Assembly: GCF_011030405.1 (NCBI RefSeq) | Contig: NZ_JAAJTJ010000034.1 | Coordinates: forward strand, 1-35,997 | Direction: 5' to 3' | Length of the DNA: 35,997 nucleotides | DNA from: Parapedobacter sp. SGR-10 | GTDB lineage: Bacteria > Bacteroidota > Bacteroidia > Sphingobacteriales > Sphingobacteriaceae | Shown: in pieces, positions 14,334 to 21,259 of the stretch | Layout: the number at the start of each line of letters is the position of its first letter | Numbering within the stretch: the stretch's first letter is position 1 | Notes under the pieces: model-generated | Told to the model about the DNA's origin: nothing | Databases searched by the model: none | The model's input: only the letters and a program-made list of their open reading frames with translations | Program-made: the position numbers and the translations under genes

Positions 14334-15140
14334 TTATTTCAGCACCTTTACCGTGATATTACGGTACCAGACATCGTCACCGTGGTCTTGGAGACCGATG
14401 ATACCCGGCTCCTTACCCACATTTTTCAGCAATTCAAACGCTAATGGCCATTTATTCTGACTGAATTTGCTGGATTGCAACAAAGTCTCCCATTCGGGCG
14501 TTCCTACTGTATATTCGACGACCTTGACGCCATTTTGGTAATGCTGTACTTTATTATTTTTTACGACGATCTTTACCTTGTTCCATTCTCCGACAGGTTT
14601 ACTGTTTTGAGGTTTGGCCGGAATCATATCGTATAGGGACGCCGACTTCCTGTTGCCATCCACACCTTTCTTGGCATCAGGGTGATTTTCGTTGTCCAAC
14701 ACTTGGTATTCCGGTGAAGAGATATAAATAGCTTGTCCTTTGACTTCCTTGGCCAGAAAAAATATTCCCGAATTACCACCTTTGGAGATCTTCCATTCCA
14801 ATTCCAACTCGAAATTCTTGAAATCATGTGCAAAAATGAGATCACCACCTTCCGGCTTATCAACATTCGGTTTTTTCGAAAACTTTAAATAACCATCTTC
14901 GATCCCCCACTTATTCGGCACATGGTCTTTATTATACCCACGCCAGCCTTTCAAGGATGTCCCGTCAAAAAGAATATAAGCTCCTTTTTTATTTTTCTTG
15001 AAATCTTTTAAGTCTACTTTTGGGAGGTTAGCCAACTCGTACTTAGGCACTTGAGAAGATTTTTTTTCTTGTGCATATGTAGCCGACATTGACATCAGTC
15101 CTATTACCATGAATGCTAATATTGTTGTTTTTTTCATCAT
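14334..15140 (-). CDS. Secreted DUF1080 (3-keto-disaccharide hydrolase family) protein
   Basis: A 268-residue protein with a signal peptide (about 1-24, ending SATYAQ) and a single DUF1080/PF06439 domain (about 52-268): GAYILFDGTSLKGWRG, WGIEDGYLKF, GGNSGIFFLAKEV, SPEYQVLDNENHPDAKKG and a final DDVWYRNITVKVL strand. The ENH-PDAKKG acidic/His segment is typical of this subfamily, which includes outer-membrane or periplasmic sugar-processing proteins. It is free in the periplasm or secreted, unlike the lipoprotein at 2844-3845. A second possible start lies one codon downstream (MMKK). It is monocistronic. A long inverted repeat lies 31 bases upstream of its start. Confidence 0.88.
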   Translation of the reverse strand: MMKKTTILAFMVIGLMSMSATYAQEKKSSQVPKYELANLPKVDLKDFKKNKKGAYILFDGTSLKGWRGYNKDHVPNKWGIEDGYLKFSKKPNVDKPEGGDLIFAHDFKNFELELEWKISKGGNSGIFFLAKEVKGQAIYISSPEYQVLDNENHPDAKKGVDGNRKSASLYDMIPAKPQNSKPVGEWNKVKIVVKNNKVQHYQNGVKVVEYTVGTPEWETLLQSSKFSQNKWPLAFELLKNVGKEPGIIGLQDHGDDVWYRNITVKVLK

Positions 15141-15561
15141 TTTTAATTATTCACAATAAACTTAGATAAATTAATTTTTATATGCAATATAAGTGCGTCG
15201 CACATAAAAATTAATTATTCATTAGAGTTAACTTCTATAGGTATTATTCATAAATGTTTGTTTTTTATGGAATGAATGAGACCGCTTCGCTAAGTTCATG
15301 AGCACTTCGTGGTTATCAATCTCTCCTCTGCCTTTGAGAGACAATTTTATAGAGGAAATATAGGAAAACAAAATGTATACTTTCAAACTTAGTACAGTTT
15401 AATAAAAATTGTTACACTTGCACGTATTCGTACGCTAACAAGATTTTGAACATTCTCCATCCAACTTTCTTCATTTCAGAAGTTTTATTTATTTTAGCGG
15501 GCCTAATTAAAGAAGACAAATAATCTGAACAATAGAAAGGCATACCAAGAATTCAAACAAT
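15141..15561. other. Divergent intergenic region with inverted repeat
   Basis: This 421-base AT-rich gap between DUF1080 and nhaA holds no gene. TTAATTTTTAT (15171-15181) pairs perfectly with ATAAAAATTAA (15204-15214). Inside is GTGCGTCGCAC (15193-15203), an interrupted palindrome. Near 15285-15320 is a short GC-richer block (ACCGCTTCGCTAAG) like the dispersed repeats elsewhere. Promoters of both flanking genes must lie here, but no clear TAnnTTTG box was found. Confidence 0.5.
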
Positions 15562-16725
15562 ATGGCTCAATTAATCAACCAGAACGTTTTTAAAGATTTT
15601 TTCAAATCCAGCAATGCAGGTGGGCTCCTGCTACTTATCTGTGTCATTGCATCTATGGTCATAGCCAACACACCACTCGCTGTCAATCTGCAAAATCTAT
15701 TGGATCATCAAATAGGATTCGAAAATGAAAGTATCCATCTCAACTATTCCATTCTTCTATGGATCAATGACGGATTGATGGCCATATTCTTCCTGTTGGT
15801 TGGCCTAGAAATAAAACGGGAAATCGTAGAGGGTGAGCTTTCCTCACCCAAGCAAGCTTCACTGCCTATTCTCTGTGCGATCGGTGGGGCCATCGTGCCA
15901 GCTTTGATCTATCTCAGCCTCAATGCTGGAAAAGAAACCTCAGGAGGATGGGGTATTCCTATGGCAACAGATATTGCATTTGCACTTGCCGTCATCAGCG
16001 TACTAGGCAACAAAATACCGGGTAGCCTTAAGATATTTCTCGCCGCATTGGCCATTGTAGATGACCTCATTGCCATTTTGGTCATTGCCTTTTTCTATTC
16101 TTCGGGTATAGAAACGACCTATCTGCTTTATGCAGCTATCGGAATGGCTGTTCTTATCATTATGAACAGGTTCAATATCCAGAATCCCTACCTGTACCTT
16201 ATACCTGGTATATTTATCTGGTATTTTGTGCATCATTCGGGCATACATGCTACGATTGCGGGAGTTCTGGTAGCCATGACCATTCCGACCAACGATACAG
16301 ACGTCGAGTCTCCTTTGGAAAGACTGGAACATGCCTTGACCAAACCTGTTAATTTTTTGATCATCCCACTCTTTGCTTTTGCCAACACCAACATTACCTT
16401 GGAAAGCGAAATGGTGCACGGTCTGACTGCTCCCTTAGGCCTGGGGATATCCTTTGGCTTGTTATTGGGAAAACCTATCGGCATATTCCTGACCTCCTAT
16501 ATCTGCACCAAATTGAAGATAAGTACCTTGCCGGAAGGAAGTTCATGGCGACATATTATCGGTGTAGGATTAGTGGCCGGTATAGGTTTTACGATGTCCA
16601 TATTCATCGCTATCCTATCTTTTAGCGATGCACTTCATATAGCCGAGGCAAAATTGTCTATATTAATTACCTCGTTATTGGCAGGAGTATTGGGGTATTT
16701 GTTTTTAAGGTTAGGAAAAAAGTAG
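15562..16725 (+). CDS. nhaA: Na+/H+ antiporter NhaA
   Basis: A 387-residue inner-membrane antiporter that exchanges cytosolic Na+ for external H+, with about 12 helices. The ion-binding aspartates are D137 (PMATDIAFALAV) and the pair D167/D168 (LAIVDDLIAIL). LVGLEIKREIVEGELSSP (79-96) and the PLFAFANTNITL and LLGKPIGIF segments are family landmarks, the last holding the conserved Lys of helix X. Length is the family norm. It is monocistronic and converges on the ZIP transporter gene. NhaA is normally induced by Na+ at high pH through NhaR, but no regulator gene is nearby. Confidence 0.96.
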   Translation: MAQLINQNVFKDFFKSSNAGGLLLLICVIASMVIANTPLAVNLQNLLDHQIGFENESIHLNYSILLWINDGLMAIFFLLVGLEIKREIVEGELSSPKQASLPILCAIGGAIVPALIYLSLNAGKETSGGWGIPMATDIAFALAVISVLGNKIPGSLKIFLAALAIVDDLIAILVIAFFYSSGIETTYLLYAAIGMAVLIIMNRFNIQNPYLYLIPGIFIWYFVHHSGIHATIAGVLVAMTIPTNDTDVESPLERLEHALTKPVNFLIIPLFAFANTNITLESEMVHGLTAPLGLGISFGLLLGKPIGIFLTSYICTKLKISTLPEGSSWRHIIGVGLVAGIGFTMSIFIAILSFSDALHIAEAKLSILITSLLAGVLGYLFLRLGKK

Positions 16726-16794
16726 TGGCTCCTTCTGAAGAACCCAAGATGTTCATCGTTGCGATTGCTCAGTTCCACATTACGGATAGCCCCT

Positions 16795-17610
16795 CTACCC
16801 CAGCACTACATCAAGGCTCATCATGATCAAAAAACCACCGATAAAGCCTAGAGTGGCTATATCGGAATTTTTATTCTGCTGTGCTTCGGGAATTACTTCC
16901 TCCAGGACGACAAAGATCATGGCTCCAGCCGCAAAAGCCAATGCATAGGGCAGTATGGGAGTAAACATCGTTACAGCCAACGCACCGATGACGCCTGCGA
17001 TAGGCTCGACAATGGCGGATAGCTGTCCGTAAAAAAAACTTTTGCGACGGCTCAACCCCATTCTACGCAAAGGCATCGAAACAGCAATTCCTTCCGGAAA
17101 GTTTTGCAAACCAATACCCAATGCCAAAGTAGCCGCCCCCGCAATACTGGCTTCAGGAATACCTGCAGCCACTCCTCCAAACAACACTCCTACGGCCAAT
17201 CCTTCGGGAATATTATGCAAGGTAATCGCCAAAATCAACAACGTCGTTTTTTGCCAAGGAGATTTGATTCCTTCAACCTTTTTAAAGTTGGCATGAAAGT
17301 GTGGTAAAACCTTGTCCAAACCAAACAGGAAAAACGCTCCAAGCAAAAATCCTACTACGGAAGGCACCACTTTTAAAAAGCCTTCACCATCGCTCATATT
17401 CATGGCCGGTATCAAGAGACTCCATACACTGGCCGCCACCATGACCCCCCCTGTGAATCCCAACATACCGTCCATAACATTACGGTTGGTCTTGTTGAAA
17501 AAAAACACAAAAGCCGCTCCCAAAGCCGTGACCAGCCAGGTAAAAAGCGTGGCGTACAATGCTCCCAATATAGGATCTATACTTTCTAAATAAGCTATGA
17601 TCGAATCCAT
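16795..17610 (-). CDS. ZIP-family divalent metal transporter
   Basis: A 271-residue inner-membrane protein with about eight helices. The ZIP metal-site motifs are HNIPEGLAVGV (132-142) in helix 4 and QNFPEGIAVSMPLRRMG (169-185) plus VEPIAGVIGA in helix 5. A His-containing cytosolic loop (PHFHANFKKVEG) lies between helices 3 and 4. It belongs to the ZupT/GufA-like branch and imports zinc or other divalent metals; specificity is not readable. It is transcribed alone. A palindrome copy lies just upstream of its start, between it and the E2 gene on the same strand. Confidence 0.92.
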   Translation of the reverse strand: MDSIIAYLESIDPILGALYATLFTWLVTALGAAFVFFFNKTNRNVMDGMLGFTGGVMVAASVWSLLIPAMNMSDGEGFLKVVPSVVGFLLGAFFLFGLDKVLPHFHANFKKVEGIKSPWQKTTLLILAITLHNIPEGLAVGVLFGGVAAGIPEASIAGAATLALGIGLQNFPEGIAVSMPLRRMGLSRRKSFFYGQLSAIVEPIAGVIGALAVTMFTPILPYALAFAAGAMIFVVLEEVIPEAQQNKNSDIATLGFIGGFLIMMSLDVVLG

Positions 17611-17624
17611 AATTTTATAACAAA

Positions 17625-17652
17625 GTAGAGATGCAATGCATTGCGTCTCTAC
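17625..17652. repeat. GTAGAGACG-family palindrome, copy 2
   Basis: Twenty-eight bases. Arm GTAGAGATGCAATG and its complement pair with one mismatch. It lies between the E2 stop (17666) and the ZIP start (17610), so on the minus strand it is downstream of E2. Confidence 0.8.
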
Positions 17653-17665
17653 AAAAGGGGATAAA

Positions 17666-19015
17666 TTAAATCACTCTTGATTTATCCCAATTTTCCAGAT
17701 AATCCGCTACCCTTCTGACAAACGAACCTCCCAACGCACCATCAATAACCCTATGGTCATATGACATCGTCAGGTACATTTTATGACGAATGGCAATGAC
17801 ATCGCCATGTTCGGTTTCCAATACGGCCGGTTTTTTGGTAATGGTGCCCACCGCCATAATTGCCGCTTGCGGCTGGTTAATGATAGGCATACCGAAGATA
17901 TTGCCAAAAGCACCGATATTGGTAAAAGTAAATGTACCACCTTGTGTATCGTCCGGTTTCAGTTGATTGTTCCTGGCCCTATTGGCCAGATCATTGACCG
18001 CCTTACTCAATCCGACCAGGCTCAATTGATCGGCATCCTTGATGACGGGCACGATGAGGTTGCCGGACGGGAGCGCCGCCGCCATACCTATGTTGATATG
18101 CTTGCGTTTGATGATATTATACCCTTCCACCGAGACATTGATCATCGGGAAATCTTTCAATGCTCTGGTAATGGCCTCAATAATCAAAGGCGTGAACGTA
18201 ATATTCTCTCCCTCTCTTTTTTTGAAACCATCTTTAACCTTGTTGCGCCAATTGACCAACTCCGTCACATCAGCCTCCACCACCGAAAATACGTGGGGCG
18301 ATGTATGCACACTCTGTACCATGTGATCAGCAATAAGCCTACGCATACGATCCATTTCGATGATCTCATCTCCCCCCATATTTCTCACCGATTGTACAGG
18401 GGTGGATGGAGTATATTCTTTCGCCGGTTCAGAAGCTTTCTTTTCTTCTCTTGTACTGCCGTGCATACGTGCCGCAATATAATCCAGCACATCCTGTTTG
18501 GTCACACGCCCCTCGGCTCCAGACCCCATGATACGATCCAATTCTTCCTGTGAAATACCTTCCTGTTGCGCGATACTCTTGACCAAGGGAGAGTAAAACC
18601 GTCCTTCACTATTCGTGAGCACGGGATGCTCGATGATCTCATCTGTACGTTCTTCCAATTCTTGTACGCCTGGAATATCCAATTCCTGCACGCCATCTTT
18701 GTCCCCTTCCAGCTCTTCTTTGGGAGAAGTTTCTTGCCTTTCTTCAACAGCAATGACGGGTTCTTCACCTTCTCCTTCAATCTCAATCAATGCGATAGCT
18801 TCTCCTACCTGAACGACTTGACCTTCGCGAAAAAGTATTTCTTTCAATACCCCCTGTACAGGAGAAGGCACATCCGAATCCACCTTGTCTGTTGCAATCT
18901 CGACGACAGCTTCATCCTCTTGGACAGGTTCCCCCACAGTCTTGAGCCACTTTGTCAGCGTCGCTTCAGACACACTTTCCCCCATTTTCGGAAGCAGAAG
19001 TTTATATATTCCCAT
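17666..19015 (-). CDS. Dihydrolipoamide acyltransferase, 2-oxoacid dehydrogenase E2
   Basis: A 449-residue E2 component. An N-terminal lipoyl domain (1-78) has lipoylation site K44 in EIATDKVDSDV. An acidic, glutamate-rich linker spans about 79-135. The E1/E3-binding domain (about 140-184) includes FYSPLVKSIAQQEGIS and GAEGRVTKQDVLDYIA. The acyltransferase core (about 215-449) ends with catalytic H421 and D425 in SYDHRVIDGALGG. It forms the core of a pyruvate, 2-oxoglutarate or branched-chain complex. Branched-chain or pyruvate type seems likely, but the substrate is not decided by sequence. No E1 or E3 gene is adjacent. Confidence 0.93.
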   Translation of the reverse strand: MGIYKLLLPKMGESVSEATLTKWLKTVGEPVQEDEAVVEIATDKVDSDVPSPVQGVLKEILFREGQVVQVGEAIALIEIEGEGEEPVIAVEERQETSPKEELEGDKDGVQELDIPGVQELEERTDEIIEHPVLTNSEGRFYSPLVKSIAQQEGISQEELDRIMGSGAEGRVTKQDVLDYIAARMHGSTREEKKASEPAKEYTPSTPVQSVRNMGGDEIIEMDRMRRLIADHMVQSVHTSPHVFSVVEADVTELVNWRNKVKDGFKKREGENITFTPLIIEAITRALKDFPMINVSVEGYNIIKRKHINIGMAAALPSGNLIVPVIKDADQLSLVGLSKAVNDLANRARNNQLKPDDTQGGTFTFTNIGAFGNIFGMPIINQPQAAIMAVGTITKKPAVLETEHGDVIAIRHKMYLTMSYDHRVIDGALGGSFVRRVADYLENWDKSRVI

Positions 19016-19824
19016 AATAATTCCGTGTACTAGGTTGCTAATTTAAAAATTAAATAACAAATTCACGATAAACAAAATTAAATATCACGGAAGCTATTTT
19101 ATGGTTTTTGCTTTATAAGCCTGATTTAGTCGAATAAAAATGAAGGCATAAATTATACACTTCTTGTCCTTGGGCCGGACGGGCCCTTCATTTTTGTCTT
19201 GACACAAAAACGAAGCAAAAAAGTCAAGACTCTGTGCGGCATGTTCAAGCCGCCACGCTCCACTACGGAAGCGCCTTTTGAGGTCTCCAACGCACAAATC
19301 CCGCACAAAGACTGAAAAGGCTTGCATTGTGCCAGCTGTCCGTCATCAAGACCGTCGCTCCACGGGCTTGCTCTCCATGCCGCACAAGGTCGATGATAGG
19401 TATTACTTTCTACCTCGCCCTGCAAATAACGTACTGATGTGCAGGTAAAGCTAACCGTTATGGACAGCGTTCGTCCATTTCATCAGCATCGGCAGGAATA
19501 GCCCTGCAACAGGAGGCTGTGGGATGGACTGCCCATAGCTCTGTCCAGTTTTGTTGATGGATTGGTGGGCAATGGCCCTAGGGAGACAAAACCAAGGGCA
19601 GCAGTTGCAGGGCTATTGAGCGAGGGCCTGTGTGACAAGATGCCTTGAAATGGACAAGCCTTTTGGTAGTTATGGATCAGTGTTTGTTTTCAATGGAATC
19701 CATGAGCTCGCTCCGCTCGGTTTTGGGCTTCAAAAGTCATGAGGCCGTCCGCCGGCGAGGACGGAAAGGTAGCGGGAGGAAAAAAATGCAGTTGTCTAAA
19801 ATATATGTTCGTTTATTTACAGCA
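19016..19824. repeat. Gene-free GC-richer repeat-like region with stable hairpins
   Basis: About 800 bases with no convincing gene. It holds a terminator-like stem (19136-19195); TCTTGAC/GTCAAGA (19197-19229); a perfect 14-base inverted repeat AATAGCCCTGCAAC/GTTGCAGGGCTATT (19497-19510, 19604-19617) enclosing a further foldable 93 bases; and a GAGCTCGCTCCGCTCGG block (near 19704) shared with the repeat at 5388-5627. Composition differs from the flanks. It may be a composite dispersed repeat, a decayed mobile element or a structured RNA. Confidence 0.5.
19136..19195. terminator. Terminator-like stem with long loop
   Basis: AAAAATGAAGG and CCTTCATTTTT form an 11-bp perfect stem with T-tracts on both strands. 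The loop of 38 bases contains its own GGGCC/GGCCC-type pairing. It could end the long cinA 3' transcript, or any transcript from the repeat region. Confidence 0.45.
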
Positions 19825-21084
19825 TCATTTATTTAAAAAAACCTCTTCCCTATACAACATCCACATCTTGATCAATGCTTGCATAGCACTACGTTCGATA
19901 TTGATATCACGGGTATTATGAAATTGGAATTTTTGTGTGAGCGTTTTGGTTTTACCGGCTACCGCTATCCACACCGTACCGACCGGTTTGTCCGGAGTAC
20001 CTCCGGAAGGTCCTGCGACACCACTCGTTGCGATACCATAGTCTGCACCACTCAACCGCTTGACACCCTCGGCCATCTGGATCACAGTCTGTTCGCTGAC
20101 TGCTCCAAATTGCTCCAAAGTATCCTCCTGCACACCCAATACGCTCATCTTTATCTTGTTGTGATAAGCCACTATACCACAATCAAATACTTGGCTCGCT
20201 CCTGCCACCTGAGTAATGCGCGATGCGATAGCGCCCCCGGTACAGCTTTCGGCGGTAGCCAATTTTGATCCGGACCGTGCAAATTCGTCCACGATAGCTT
20301 CTTCGAAACTGATATCCCTGCGGCTCACGAGATAGGCTTGCAAACGTTCTGCAATCTGATCGGCAAAGCCCTCTGTTTGGGATTTTAAGACTCGCTCATC
20401 TGCACCCTTAGCTGTCAATCTCAACCGAACAAGACCGATTTTGGGCAGATAGGCCAATTTGATATACGGGGGCAAGCTTTGTTCGATATCCGCAATCTGC
20501 TCCGCCAAGTAGGATTCGCCCAAGCCGACCGTAACGATATGGGCATGGTACAATTTTATAGCAGATTGCCTTTGCAAAAGCTTGGGCAGTACACGGTTTT
20601 CCATCAGAAATTTCATCTCAAACGGCACACCGGGCAAAAAAACATATATTACCTCATTCCTTTCCACCCACATTCCCGGAGCGGTACCGACATCGTTGAA
20701 CAGGACTTCGCTACAGGCCAAGACTTCCGCCTGGGCATAGTTCGATACAGGCATATCTTTACCTAAACGGTTTGCAAAGAGTGATGTTACATGATTCAGT
20801 ACCTTTTGATCTGACACCAGGTTTGTCCGGAAATAATCGGCGATGGTCTTCTTGGTGACATCATCCTGCGTGGGGCCAAGCCCACCCGTCACAATGACCA
20901 GTTTGCTCCGCGAGGAGGCTATATCCAAAGCAGATGTAATGGCTTCTGCATTATCGGAAATAGAAACCATATACCCTATCTGTATATCCAAGGACGCCAA
21001 GCATTGTGCCAGCCAGGCCGAATTGGTATCCACAATCTGTCCCAACAATATTTCGTCCCCAATGGTTATGATCTCTGCATTCAT
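19825..21084 (-). CDS. cinA: CinA-family protein (MoCF-like domain plus nicotinamide-nucleotide amidase)
   Basis: A 419-residue two-domain protein. The N-terminal MoCF/COG1058 domain (about 3-170) has EIITIGDEILLGQIVDTNSA and VIVTGGLGPTQDDVTKKTI, the ADP-ribose/NAD-pyrophosphatase-type part. The C-terminal PncC domain (about 262-415) has LATAESCTGGAIASRITQVA, SQVFDCGIVAYHNKIK and SGVAGPSGGTPDKPVGTVWI, with nucleophile Ser in AESCTGG. It deamidates NMN to nicotinic acid mononucleotide in pyridine-nucleotide recycling. The historical name links it to competence, but no competence genes are nearby. TGAATTA-like repeats lie immediately before its ATG. Confidence 0.94.
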   Translation of the reverse strand: MNAEIITIGDEILLGQIVDTNSAWLAQCLASLDIQIGYMVSISDNAEAITSALDIASSRSKLVIVTGGLGPTQDDVTKKTIADYFRTNLVSDQKVLNHVTSLFANRLGKDMPVSNYAQAEVLACSEVLFNDVGTAPGMWVERNEVIYVFLPGVPFEMKFLMENRVLPKLLQRQSAIKLYHAHIVTVGLGESYLAEQIADIEQSLPPYIKLAYLPKIGLVRLRLTAKGADERVLKSQTEGFADQIAERLQAYLVSRRDISFEEAIVDEFARSGSKLATAESCTGGAIASRITQVAGASQVFDCGIVAYHNKIKMSVLGVQEDTLEQFGAVSEQTVIQMAEGVKRLSGADYGIATSGVAGPSGGTPDKPVGTVWIAVAGKTKTLTQKFQFHNTRDINIERSAMQALIKMWMLYREEVFLNK

Positions 21085-21086
21085 GA

Positions 21087-21113
21087 TGAATTATGAATTA
21101 CGAATTATGAATT
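21087..21113. repeat. Degenerate heptamer array before cinA
   Basis: About four units of TGAATTA, one changed to CGAATTA, starting 3 bases upstream of the cinA ATG. It is the same unit and the same placement as the hemJ array. Confidence 0.8.
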
Positions 21114-21164
21114 GTTTTTTTTGAATCAACTACAACATTATGGTATTGTTAATTTCAGATAGAT

Positions 21165-21226
21165 TGTCATTCCGATGTTAGGAGGAATCTACTGATAAAC
21201 AGATGCTTCCTGTCGTCAGCATGACA
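21165..21226. repeat. Imperfect inverted repeat between lptD and cinA
   Basis: TGTCAT ... AGGA ... ATCT on the left is mirrored by AGAT ... TCCT ... ATGACA on the right. It resembles the dispersed GTCATTCTGA-type repeats of Bacteroidota, as at 5388-5627. Confidence 0.5.
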
Positions 21227-21259
21227 AATAGCTATACAAATTTACCAACTCATTCATAA

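Noticed and set aside
17783..18553. 256-codon frame on the plus strand
   Set aside because: Antisense to the E2 gene; composition (His/Arg-rich) is that of a shadow frame.
19094..19425. Two minus-strand frames of 77 and 90 codons in the gene-free block
   Set aside because: They overlap each other and hairpins, match no family, and look like translated repeat sequence.
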